DNA of 64,000 bases, taken from positions 42,092,450 to 42,156,449 of the forward strand of contig CM068545.1 of the NCBI GenBank assembly GCA_035048495.1, read 5' to 3'. Below the pieces are notes generated by a model, which was given only the letters and a program-made list of their open reading frames with translations, did not search any database and was not told where the DNA came from. This DNA comes from Euptelea pleiosperma (taxonomy: Eukaryota > Streptophyta > Magnoliopsida > Ranunculales > Eupteleaceae). Shown here piece by piece: positions 46,368 to 58,898 of this stretch. Position 1 is the stretch's first letter. Every line of letters begins with the position of its first letter. Made by a program: the position numbers and the translations under genes.

Positions 46368-48061
46368 CTCGGGTGTTCGGGAGTGCGAAAAAGGACGTAA
46401 AGACGGAATTGGAAAGTTGCTGAAGCGGAAAGCTGCTAAATTTGGCCAGCCCGATCTTTTCGAGAAACTTTCTATTTTGTGTTTTTAGTGATTTTTAGCA
46501 ATTTTTAAATAACTATTTTTAATGCCTCGGAAGGCCGAGTGCAATTTGTAATAATTTAGGAATTTTATTGCTTTCCATATAACTGCTAGATCTTGTTCTA
46601 GGGTTTTTTTAGAAACCCTAGATTAAGTGGAAATTACCAAAAAAATTAAAAAATCAAAATTCAAAAAAATTAGGGTTTTATATTCTGCAGATTTTTAGAA
46701 ATCACCAATCAAAGATTTGTGATTTTTGGAAAGATTCCAAAATCTTGAAACTCTGCTTAATTAGGGTTTCCCCTCTTAGAAGTTTCCTCTTTAGAAGAAT
46801 TTCTATCTTTAGAAATCTTCTGAATTTGGAAAAGTCTGCAAAAGGAAACATCCCAAATCTAGCAGAATTTCAATTTTGGGAAATTTCCCAAAATTATAAG
46901 GGATCTCGCAATCAAATCTTTCTTGGAAGATCTCCACAGTTCGGGAAACTTTCCAATCTAGGTATTTTCCAATCTGGGAATTCCTAAATTTTAACCCATC
47001 TCGAATTTGGAAACTCATTCAAAAACTTGCCTAAATTCAGTGCTTGTTCAGTGAACCCTAAAAAGGCAAGGATCTTCCAAATAGAATCCCACATACCTAG
47101 ACCGTGCGATCTAACTGTTTCTGCAGGAACACGATCCAGTGTGGGTAGAGAGCGAAAGCTCAAAGAGGTGGAGTCGGGCCCAAGCCCATTAGGATACCCC
47201 TCTCTAACCCACGGAGGAGACCCCGTGGCGTGGCCCACGGGAGGTAAGTCTCTATCCTCGCCTTGAGTGCGATACAGAGCAATTTGGGTGAATCATTGCC
47301 GCTTGTCTATTTGCTTTTGCATACATATTATTCGACTTGCGTGGCGTGGCCGTTAATCAATCAACTCTAAGAGAGCAGACCCAGCTCTTTTACAACTGGT
47401 GGGATTTCATCACCCACCTCATCATTCCATCTGATTTGATCCCAAGGCTCCATTTAATTAAAAAGAATCAAGAAGTAGCGCCAATTAGCCCGGTGTTCGA
47501 GGAAAAATCCACGCAAAGCGAACCCGCTTAACATCCAATCGAAATAAGACCACGAGCGCGGGTCCCTGTTGTCTAACACACCCATAAGTCCCTGCTACTC
47601 AAGTACACTGAGCTCGACGTGGCATCTTGGACTATTCGGCGGTTAGTTGCGTGTGGACTAGGAACACGCATCAACCCTAGCTTAACCCGAGGGAACACTC
47701 TTCTTATCCACTTGACCAATCTGGTTAGTTTGGGATGTACTTAAGTCAGCCATTGTGCCGCACGTCTGTCTAGGCTTCGGATTGCCTTGTTGTTAACTAG
47801 AGTTAGTACTAAAGGATTCGCTCTGAAGAGTGTAGCCTGGTGAGAACCTCTGAGTGCAAAACAGTTAGTCCGGCGGTTAAAAGATAAACCAGTGGTCCGC
47901 CCACAGTCATAATCTACTCTAGCCCCAAAACTAACAAAGATAATTCCTAAAATATATCCTGATTGCTTAGAATAGGATTATCTGTGCTTGGTGTGCATCA
48001 TTTAGGATAGTGTTCCTCTCTGGCAACTTTTTGCCAAGTATAGAGCTTGCCTCATTCGCGT
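46368..48061 (+). other. Athila-B leader
   Basis: 1.7 kb before gag. 47141-47273 is the conserved leader block, with a GTAAGT donor-like site at 47244-47249. Other patches shared with Athila-A include 47557-47620 and 47710-47790. A short frame here and its Athila-A counterpart both contain RERKLKEVESGPSP. No long gene. Confidence 0.75.
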
Positions 48062-51000
48062 ATGCCCGTTTGGAATCGCCCGAACAAACGCTTGGTTCGA
48101 TCTGAGAATCACATCCCTACAGTGGATCCTCCACTGAATTCTTCCCCATCTCTTTCACCACCCGCCTCCCCCAGTACTACTACCTTTGTAGTCATGGCAG
48201 TCGAACGACCTCTTATCGAGACGTTCGCTCCTATCTCTGCCAATCCGCCCACTTGCATTGTTCTCCCACCTACTACGGCGGTACAATTTGAGATCAGGCC
48301 ACAGACGATCCCAATGCTGCCAACCTTTCGTGGTCTCCCAAGAGAAGACCCATATTCCCATATTAGGGAATTCCAACATGTCATCCTACTTTTCAAGAAT
48401 CAGAACCTCGATGATGACAATGTCCGTCTGCGAGTTTTCCCATTCTCGCTCAAAGACCGAGCCTCAGATTGGCTCTACTCCTTACCAGCTGATTCAATCA
48501 GCAGTTGGAAAGAGTTGGTAGGCAAATTCATGTCTAAATTCTACCCCATGACTCGGACCAACCAAATGAAGCAACTCATCCAGGACTTTCGACAAAAGTC
48601 CGATGAGAAATTTTTTGAAGCGTGGGATAGATTCCAAGACTACCTGACTAAGTGTCCCCACCATAGCATCGACAAGGGCAATCTTGTCCACGTCTTCTAT
48701 AAGGGACTTACTGATGAGTCCCGGACCATGGTAGAGTCCATGTGCCAAGGAAAATTCCTGCACCAAACTCCGACCGATGCATACAAATTCTTGGGAGAGT
48801 TAGGAGAAAACTCTCAACATTGGACGACTGACTCAGAGTTTAGTCGAACCACTTCGGTCCAAAGGACAACCAAGGGACATGATGCTACAGCTGATACTGA
48901 GCTTCGATCAGTCATTCAAGAGTTGAGCAAGTCAGTCTCGGCACTGGCTGTGTCTGTACAAAAGCCTACTCAACAATCTACCCCAGTCATGCATGTGGGA
49001 CACGAGAGCCCTATGGAATCCTGTACCCTCTGTCTGCAACCCTCCCATACTACTGAGCATTGTCCTTTGAATGAAGGGTGGTCTAATCCTCTTCAGGAAG
49101 AAGTTTGTGCTTTCAGCACATACAAACCACCCACTCAGAACTCGTATAGTCAATCTTATCATCCGGACACGAGAAACCACCCTAACTTTTCTTGGAGGCC
49201 TCAGTCTACTCAACCACAAGCTCAACCTCCACGTCAACCTCAGGGCATGTATCCTCCTGGGTTCAATCAACCCAATAGGCAATTCAATCAGGGTCAGTAC
49301 CAGCAGAATCAGTACCCATCTACTCAGAACCAGCAATTCCAACAGGGTCAATACTCTGGACAATCGAGCACATTTCAGAATCAGCAAAGAGTCCCACAGA
49401 CCTTTCAGAACCAACCGATTGTCCCAACTAATTCTCCAGCCTATAACTATAATGCCCCAATGAGCTCGAGTCGCGAATTGGTGCCTCAGCTCCCATTAGC
49501 TGCCCCCCAACAGTCGGTCCCCAAATCTGGTATCGAAGACCTTCTAGCTCAACTCATTACTCAGCAACAACAATCTATGCAACGCCTAGAGCAACAGCAA
49601 CAGCAATCCATGCTTCGTCTAGAGCAACGTCTAGGTAACTTGGAAGCTGAGAAAGCTAAGGGGATCTTTCCTAGCCAACCCATTGCCAACCCTAAAGGAA
49701 ATGCCAAAGGGGCAGTATATGAGATCGGATCCCAATCTCAAAGCCAGAATGAGAATTGTCAAGGGGAGGTGCAAGCTGTAACCACCCTACGATCTGGAAA
49801 AACTGTGGACATGGGAGTCCAACCACCACCGGTGCCATCTCCGGCACCCATCACTCGCACAGAGGAAACTAGTCCTAATCCTACCTCTGCTTCTTCTACC
49901 TCTGCACCAACATAAGATATCCCTGTGCAGAAATCTAAGGCTAAAGACAAATCCATTTGTCGAGTAAAGCCTCCTTTCCCGGACAGACTTGTCCAAGCTA
50001 AGCGGGATCAGCAATTCTCTGAGATCTTAGATGTCTTTAAAGACGTCCAGATCAATATCCCATTCCTTTCTGCTATCAAGCAAATCCCCTCCTATGCCAA
50101 ATTCCTCAAGGACTTGTGCACAGTTAAGCGGCGTACGCATGTACCCAAAGCTGCCTTCTTGGCCGAAAAAGCTACCGCGTTCATTCAACGCAACAGTGTG
50201 ATCAAACACAAGGATCCAGGTAGCCCAACTGTCCAATGTGAAATTGGCGACAACTTTAGCTGCACTGCCTTGCTAGATTTAGGGGCTAGCGTTAACCTCA
50301 TACCATTCTCGGTATATCAGCAGTTAGGACTGAAAGATATGAAGCCTACCAATGTCACCCTGAAATTGGCTGATCAGTCCATCAAAATTCCAAGAGGAAT
50401 CATTGAAGATGTCCTAGTAAAAGTCGCTGACTTTTATTATCCTGTGGACTTTATCATTCTTGACACCGAGCCGTGTCAGGATAACCGCATTCCGGTCATC
50501 TTAGGCCGTCCATTCCTTGCCACCGCAAACGCACACATCGGGTGCCGGGACGGAAACATGTCCATTGCTTTCGGTAACCTCAAAGCTGAGGTCAACATCT
50601 TTCGTTTAATGCAACAAGATGCCGATCGCGAAGTGACCGATGAAATGTGTGCCGTTGAGAGTCTAATCCCGGACTCCACCGAAGATATTCTTAAGCAGTG
50701 TCTAGAACACTTTGGAGCTGACTTTGCAACAGAGTCAGCTATTTCTGATCTCAATGATCTTTTGGAGACTGCTCCACTGATAGAGATCCCCGCTCCTCTC
50801 ATCGAGTTCGAGCCTCTGATAACCATGGCCAGAGAACCCATCCTTCCTTTACCTACTGAAGTCAAACCTCTTCAATCCGTGTCTTCTGTGACACCTATTT
50901 CTACTCCATCTGCTCCAATATTGGAGCTTAAGCCTCTTCCCACAGATCTTTCCTATGCCTATCTTGGTCCTAAGGAAACCTACCCTGTCATTATTGCTTC

Positions 51001-53827
51001 CGCTTTGTCTGAGAGTGAACGTAAGAAACTTCTCGAGCTGCTCAACGAGCACAAATCTGCGATAGGTTGGACTATAGATGATATTCGAGGCATAGACCCC
51101 TCGGTGTGCCAACATCACATCTATCTCGAGGATGAATCCAAAACCTCTCGAGAACACCAGAGGAGGTTGAACCCCATCTTGAAGGATGTAGTCCGGGATG
51201 AGGTCCTTAAACTGTTAGATGCGGGTATCATTTATCCCATCTCCGATAGCAAATGGGTGAGTCCTATTCATGTCGTCCCTAAAAAGGCAGGATTCACAGT
51301 TGTGGAAAATGAGAACAAGGAAATGGTAACCCAGCGCCTGAAGAAAGGGTGGAGAGTCTGCATCGATTACCGACGACTCAACACCAACACTAGGAAGGAC
51401 CATTTTCCTTTACCCTTCATAGACCAAATGTTGGAGAGATTAGCAGGTCACTCCTATTACTGCTTCCTCGATGGTTACTCAGGGTATAATCAAATACCCA
51501 TCGCCCCTGAGGATCACGAGAAGACAACTTTCACCTATCCCTTTGGCACTTTTGCCTACAAGCGCATGCCCTTTGGCCTCTGCAATGCACCCGCGACCTT
51601 TCAAAGATGTATGATGAGCATATTCTCTGACATGGTGGAAAAATTCCTCGAAGTCTTTATGGACGACTTCTCAGTCTTTGGGTCATCCTTTGATGACTGT
51701 CTGAACCATCTAGGGCTGGTACTTCAACGCTGTCAGGACAAGCGACTTGTCCTCAATTGGGAGAAATGCCACTTCATGGTGAAGAAGGGCATTGTTCTGG
51801 GACATGTCATTTCCCATCAGGGCATTGAGGTCGACAAAGCTAAAATCGATATCATCTCGACCTTGCCCATTCCTAAGTCCGTACGTGACATCCGATCCTT
51901 TTTGGGACACGGAGGATTCTATAGGCGATTCATCAAGGACTTCTCTCAAATCGCTCGACCTCTGTCCCATCTTCTAGCTAAAGATAGTCCTTTCGACTTT
52001 AATGCTGACTGTGTCAAGGCATTTGAGCGTCTCAAATCTGAGCTCACTACTGCGCCCATTATCCGTCCCCCGGATTGGACTCTACCTTTTGAGGTAATGT
52101 GCGATGCTTCTGACTACGCGTTAGGCGCCGTTCTAGGGCAGAGAATTGACAAACGATCCCATGTGATCTACTACGCGAGCAAAACTCTTAACTCTGCCCA
52201 AATGAATTACTCCACCACTGAGAAAGAACTCCTGGCGGTAGTCTTCGCCCTTGATAAATTTCGTCAGTACCTCTTAGCCACTAAGGTGGTTGTGTACACT
52301 GATCATGCAGCCCTTCGTTATCTCATGTCGAAAAAGGAAACCAAACCTCGATTAATTCGATGGATTCTCTTACTGCAGGAATTCGACCTCGAGATTAAGG
52401 ATAAGAAAGGAACTGAGAATGTAGTGGCTGATCACTTGTCTAGATTGACTTTAGAGTCATCCTTCGACACCCAGCCCATCCCTGAAACCTTTCCAGACGA
52501 ACAACTGTTCGCCATCTCTGTTAATCCTTGGTATGCTGACATTGTCAACTACCTTGTCACCAAAGAAATGCCGTCACACTGGTCAAAACAGGACAAAAGC
52601 CAATTCCTAGCAAGAGTTAAGTACTACTCTTGGGATGACCCTTATTTGTATAAATACTGTCCTGACCAGATCATTCGTCTCTGTGTCCCTGAGTCGGACC
52701 AACTCAATATCTTATCCTCGTGTCATGACCAACCTTGTGGTGGTCATTTCAGCACTAAGAAGACTGCAGAAAAAGTACTGCAATGCGGATTCTACTGGCC
52801 CACATTATTTAAAGATGCCCACATCTACAGCAAAACCTGTCCTAATTGCCAGCATCTAGGCCGCATCTCCCAGAGGAACATGATGCCCCTCACTCCCATC
52901 CAGGTCGATGAAATATTTGACATTTGGGGCATCGACTTCATGGGCCCCTTTCCCATTTCCTATGGTTTTGAGTACATTCTCCTTGCGGTAGACTATGTAT
53001 CCAAATGGATAGAAGCCATTCCCACCAAGACCAATGACCACAAAGTGGTGGTCAAATTCGTAAAGGAGTTCATCTTCGCTCGATTCGGTGCCCCTAAGGC
53101 CATCATTAGTGATGGGGGCACCCATTTCTGCAATAAGATATTCGAGAACTTAATGAAGAAGTATGGGGTAACCCACAAGGTTGCCCTAGCTTATCATCCG
53201 CAGACTAGTGGTCAAGTAGAGGTCTCTAATCGTCAGATCAAGCAGATCTTGGAGAAGACAGTCAATACCACACGTAAAGACTGGTCTACTCGTCTCACTG
53301 ATGCTTTATGGGCATACAGAACCGCCTACAAGACCCCACTCAATATGTCTCCCTATCGTCTCGTCTTTGGGTAACCCTGTCATCTACCGGTAGAGATTGA
53401 ACATCGTGCTCTGTGGGCCATTAAGAAGCTCAACTTCGACCTCGACTCTGCAGGGGAAGAGCGAAAACTTCAAATGAATGAGTTAGAAGAACTCAGAAAT
53501 GATGCCTACAACTTGTCCAAGAATTACAAAGCCAAAATGAAGTGGATACATGACAAGAGCATCCTCAGGAAAGAGTTCCAGCCAGGACAGAAGGTCCTTC
53601 TTTATAATTCTCGTCTCCATCTCTTCCCTGGGAAACTGAAATCTAGGTGGACCGGTCCTTATACGGTCACCGCAGTCACACCCTTTGGGGCAATCACTAT
53701 TGAGGATCCCAAGGATCACTCCTCTTTTCAGGTCAATGGGCAGCGTCTAAAACAGTTCCATGAACTTGACGTATTGTTCATTCAGACTTTTGAGATCGAT
53801 CTAATCGATCCTGCTTATGTCGACTGA
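48062..53827 (+). pseudogene. Athila-B gag-pol polyprotein, two stops
   Basis: A single frame of 1922 codons from the ATG at 48062 (conserved start MPVWNRPNKRLVRSENH). Gag core at about residues 80-260; CCHC knuckle CTLCLQPSHTTEHC from 321; Gln-rich linker with a local duplication of SMQRLEQ/SMLRLEQ; protease DLGAS at 739; RT with FMDD at 1199-1202; RNase H motif TDHAALRY from 1414; integrase HHCC (His 1555 and 1562, Cys 1593 and 1596) and D1625, D1684, E1720 with the expected 35-residue spacing. Stops: TAA at 49913-49915 (TCA in Athila-C) between gag and protease, and TAA at 53372-53374 (AAA in Athila-A) after the integrase core. Otherwise the frame is perfectly open, consistent with recent activity by trans-complementation. 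Confidence 0.95.
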
Positions 53828-54175
53828 TGATCTACTCAGTCTCCTGTGCTCCAACTTGGTTGGGGGTGCCTGTCACCCCCGTCATGTCTGGCTGAAGACG
53901 TAAAACTTAGCGCTTTCGGAAAGGCAATTCCGGTATTCCTAGAGTACATGAGTCTCATGCATTTGTTATTACTGTTATATCTCTGGAAATGCAGGTACAG
54001 TCATTCTTCCGATCATCAGGTACCACACACTGTCGAGTTTCTGCCGACTTGGTAACATCCTTCCTGAATCTTTGCATCATCATCATTGATTTGTTATCAT
54101 TTTATGTCCCGGTCATGAGCACCGAGGACGGTGCTGTATTTTGGTTAGGGGTGGGTATTTACAAAAACTCATGTC

Positions 54176-54222
<47 letters not shown>

Positions 54223-55773
54223 TTTTGTTTTTGGGGTGATTTCCGATGTTCTCCAAAAGTTTTCTAGAATTTCAAAAATGTGTCAAATACCCTGACTTTG
54301 ATTAGCTGAAAACCTCCGTTAAGTCAGTATTGAGGATGTCAATTTTTGTTTAAAGTTAGCGTTGAGTCAATTCAAGCGTGACTACAGCAGGTTTGAAAAC
54401 TCAGAAAAAATCAGATTCGGCACAATTGTACACTATCAACATCAGAGTCATCCTAAGTTTGGAAATTCTAGAGATCCTGTGAGAAGAATTGTGGAGACCT
54501 AACCCAGTAAGCTTTCGAGCCTTTAATCATTTCAGAGAGTATACATTAATCCTGAGTCACAAGATGACTCACTATTCTTCATGCCCGCAATAATTCGTTG
54601 AGAGATCTCATTATCTTTTGCTTCGATCATAAAACTCGGAACGACATCAACATTGGATTACTACGACAGAACCTTCTCTGTATCCAGTCAAGACAGTATA
54701 CATGATAGTGCAAACCCTAGAAAATGATTTAGGCCATTTTTCTGAACCATTCAGCCTTTTTACTCACCTGAATTATACTTCACTAGAAACCCCTTGAGCC
54801 GTTCTATAAAAGCCTTTTATTTGCAAACCCATCAACCTAAAATCCAGTCCAGCTACGAAACATGACTGGCTACCCTTATTTTGAGATGGACAAAAGAATA
54901 ACTGATGTGGGTGTACCGTGAAAAAGAAAAGTAAAGAAGAAGAATCAAAAGGAAAAGAAAGTGGTTCAAGCCAAAAACAAAATATAGAAAGAAAGTATGA
55001 AGAAGAGCTGAAAAGAAATTGAGCAGTCTCAGAAATATCAAGAAAAAGAGAAAAATACGAAAAAAAAAAAAAAAAGGAAAAAGAACCAGATAATGGTGTT
55101 ACGTCGCAGGAAAAATTCAAGAAAATGGCAATATCCTCTCAAGATCTTTGAAATCCTGTATCCCTTTATCTCTCTACACCTGACCTAAGCCTCATTACAA
55201 CCCAGGAAAGTCCTACTTGATTCTAGGATAGTACGATCATAAAATGTGGAGATTGGAGAAAGAGAAGCTATAGAGTTTGATCTGACGTTCCTGAGTGAAG
55301 TGGTATTCCAATCATGAGATCTTCTTCTGTTAAAGATGTCCTTCCTTCAAATAAAACATATGTGAGATCTTTTGCCTCTTTATATTAAATATATCTCCTC
55401 ACATATAAATTGAGAGAAAAGAAGAAAACCCTTCTTGTGTGATTCTATTCTGAGTGCTAAACATGTGAGATTTGAGGTCGAGGCATAAAAACTTAGAAGT
55501 GATCTGAAAATCTTTACTGTCGGATGATGAGAATGTTGAGCACACACACACGCAGAATCTGACTATTCTAGGTCATGATTATCAGTCTGTAGTCTTGCCA
55601 AAACTTTCAAACTCTTCGCTAGCATGTAACTATTTTTGCATCCATTCAATAATTTGATGAACGGTGTTTTCCCGGAGCTAATATGAAAAAGTGTGCAGCA
55701 TGTGCAGAGCCCTTTTAAGCTCATGCATTTCGCACTAATTGCCAAGGATTGGCAATATGCTGGTTGGGGGTTG
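53828..55773 (+). other. Athila-B 3' untranslated region
   Basis: About 1.95 kb with no env-like gene. It carries the same hairpins as Athila-A: GGGGGTG/CACCCCC (53862-53880) and AGCACCG/CGGTGCT (54118-54135). An A42 tract lies at 54179-54220, and TGGTTGGGGGTTG (55761-55773) directly before the 3' LTR is the likely polypurine tract. Confidence 0.82.
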
Positions 55774-56736
55774 TGATATTCGCTCAAAAGTGCTTATTTT
55801 AAGCACTTATCCTGTTAGCGTTATCGCACTCTCCTGCGTAAAACTGCTCTAATTATCCACTTTTCTACGTAAGAGTCTATCTCATTGCGTAAAACACACT
55901 TTTCTGGACGAAATGGTATATTTGCATGCATTAAACACATTTTCGGAAGTCTAAATATTAAGCCGTTCTGATAAAGTCTCATTACGCGCTTCTTCTGTCG
56001 CAGGAAACCCCGATGGGACGATTTTCGAGACTTGTGGGCCCAAATCGATCATGAAAGCCCATTATCAAAGCTTAACAAGCCCACGTGCTATAACTAGAAG
56101 ATATGGGCCAAATATGGGCTGAATAAGAGGACCAAAAAGCCGGCCCAAAGAACGAAGAGAGTAGGAGAGCCAATGACCAAGAGACGGACCAAAGCGTTTA
56201 AAGCCACATGAGTCAGCAAAGAATGATGGTCGACTCTACTGGAGAAGCGTGAGGATGGTCACAGTGAAGACCAGGGTTCCAGACCCTCCGCCAGTGCTTT
56301 TTTTTCCATTTTTTTGATACTTTTTCTCTCATCTCTCCTTATTCTCTCTCTCTCTTCATCTCTCGATCCTCGAATCTACTGACCTAACCCCAGAACTCCT
56401 GCCTATCAGCTCTATCTCATCTCCCTTAGCTTTCTGACCGTTGGATCTTCCATCGGACCGTTGGATCTTCAATCGGACCGTTGGATCTCTCTAGATCCGT
56501 CGATCTACCAATCTGGGTCCCAATCAAGTCACCATCCATCCGATCGCCTTCAGAATGCCTGTCACATCATCTTGTGAGACGATGGACATCATCAGTCCAT
56601 GTGGGCCAGTAGCCGGGCCCATCAGCATCGACCCGCTGTCCGACCAGTTAGTGGACCCCGCGAATTTCAAAAATAATTTTAATTAAATGGGGGGTCCACT
56701 AATTGGGGAGATTCCCCATAATAAAGTAGGTTTTTA

Positions 56737-56782
<46 letters not shown>

Positions 56783-58898
56783 TTTTCGTATTTTTTTATT
56801 TTAAAAAAATACCCTATTTCCATTAAAGGAAATAGGGAGCTTTAAAAGGAGAAGGATAGGGGTTCATTCGAACCCTAATCCCCTCCCTTTCTCCTCCATT
56901 CTCTCCCCCAACTCGTGGCCCCCTCTTTCTCCTCGGTTTTTGACTGTTTTTCCTCCATTTTTTCTCAATCACCGTCTTCATCTTCATCTTTATCACCGGA
57001 GTTGCGCCTGCAACTCCGGCCGTTCGTTCCACACCTTGCTGGCCTTTATTCCCCCCCTTTCTCTACCACGTTCCACCATCTCCTTGACTGTCTACCCTAA
57101 AGCATTCAGTCCTTCTCCTCTCTCTGCCCTCTCTTTCACAAAACAAAAGAAAAAAAAAGAAAAAAATATTTTTTTTAGATCACCGGAGTTGCAGGTTGCA
57201 ACTCCGGCAACCTCCATTACCGCCTGTTCCCCTCTCTCCTACATCCTGGACTTTCTCTCCTCCACGCCCATATCAACTCTCTCCAAGCTGTTTCAACCCA
57301 AGCCGCCCCTTGCCGTTGCACATCTCCACCACAGCACCGCGTTGTGCGTCCTCCATTGCTGGCTGGAACTGCAAGTCCGGCGAGATTTGCTGCTTCCATC
57401 TTCTCTGTTAGTACCTGCAACAGGGAGAAAAGAAGGAGAGGAAGCCGTTAGACTTACCTCCATTGGACTGGTGTGCACCAGCCACCGTCCCCACACTCTC
57501 TAACGTGCTGGAGTTGCAACCTGCAACTCCAGTCCGTTTTGCTCAAAAACCAGAAAAAAAAAAAAAAAAAGAAAGAGAAAAAGAAAGGAAAGAGAGAAGA
57601 GAAGAGAAGAGAGGAGGAGAGGACTCCTACCTGCTGGAGTGCACGCCCAGTTCGCCCTCCCCTTCCTCGTTGCTGCCTCTTGCAACGCCTCCACACAACC
57701 GTGCTTCACCATCACTACCGTCCCCCTACTGCCACCATCGTCCCCAGCCACTTGGCCAAGCCGTCTCTCCCTTGGACTGGTGCATCTCCTTTGCACCACC
57801 AGCAGGTGTGTCCCACCGTGATCGCCATGCAACTCCGGCATCCTTGCTGGTGCATGGACTTGCAAAGCCAGCAGATCCGCCCTCAACTCTCCACGATTGC
57901 TGGCTCCTCCACCACCGATTTCACCCTATGATCTCCATCTTCAGTGACTGCCCCTCTTAGCGCTGCTATGTACGTCCACGACCTGTTGCATCTCCAACTC
58001 ATATTCAAGGTTAGCCTCTCCACCTTCTAGACCGCCCACAAGTGCACCACCGTGCAACATCACCACTTGCTCACAGATCGCCGCCACTTCTCCAAAGAGC
58101 AGCTAGTGCTCTTCTTGCTGCTAGTGCACCATCCACCCCACTCTCTACCAAGCACCAGCTGGCGTCTTATCTCCAAAACGTGGAAACTAATCCACGGGTT
58201 CTCTTGTCTGGAGTAGATCTTGACCACAGGCGCACCCTCCATTCACTGTTGCTGTGGAGATCATATCTCCTCCTTGCCGCCTACAACCCTCCATTACATG
58301 CTCCTCCGTAGTCCAGCACCCCAAAACCCAATAAATCTCCCTTCAACTCCATCTCTACCATGCACTGCCTTCTACTTAGCAGCCCCACAAGAACCACCAT
58401 CATATTCCGTGCACCACAATGGCCGATCAATGGTCCAATCCCATTCTGGTGAAGTTGCTGAGGTAGTTTCTCCCTTTATTTCCTCAGTTCTCTCTCTAGG
58501 TTAAAAATTTCTCTCTCTAAATTAGTTTTCTCTCTCTAGAGAGTAATCTCTCTTTCTAGAGACCTCTTTCTAACTTTCTCTCTCTAACTCTCTTTAGGAT
58601 TTTCTTCTTTAAAACTGCTTTTTAGTTCATCTTATTTTATTTTATGTTCGATTCAAGCATTGTAATAGACATTTTGATCACTGAATGATGAAGTTTGTTC
58701 TTATCTATTATTTCTTGTGATATTCCGTAAGTTTTGTTCTTATTCGCGCTAATCCGACTAATTCTGAGTGCGGATCGACATCCGACACAAGCCACTGTGC
58801 AAAATTGCTCATTCTACAGGTTAAAAGTCTCGGATTAATTAAAATTGTGTTGAAGTTAGGGTTTCCGTAACCAACGACGCGGAAAAATCCTATTTTCA
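55774..58898 (+). repeat. Athila-B 3' LTR
   Basis: 3125 bp; I saw no difference from 43227-46351 in the parts compared, including A40 at 56740-56779. Followed by GATTC. Confidence 0.95.

Larger units (their letters stand above)
43227..58898 (+). mobile_element. Athila-B: full-length Ty3/gypsy element, very young
   Basis: 15,672 bp with duplication GATTC at 43222-43226 and 58899-58903. Its two LTRs are each 3125 bp with a constant offset of 12,547. All open frames inside them have identical translations and the A-tract is 40 bases in both. It has a primer site, a gag-pol frame and a polypurine tract. Two in-frame stops in gag-pol mean it cannot make its own full polyprotein. Of everything in the window it is the most recent-looking insertion. 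Confidence 0.96.

Noticed and set aside
49913..49915. Stop between gag and pol as programmed readthrough
   Set aside because: The stop differs in position between Athila-A (29453) and Athila-B (49913) and is absent at both places in Athila-C, so these are independent mutations.
53828..55773. An env-like gene downstream of Athila pol
   Set aside because: No long frame or signal/transmembrane pattern is shared between the 3' regions of Athila-A and -B.
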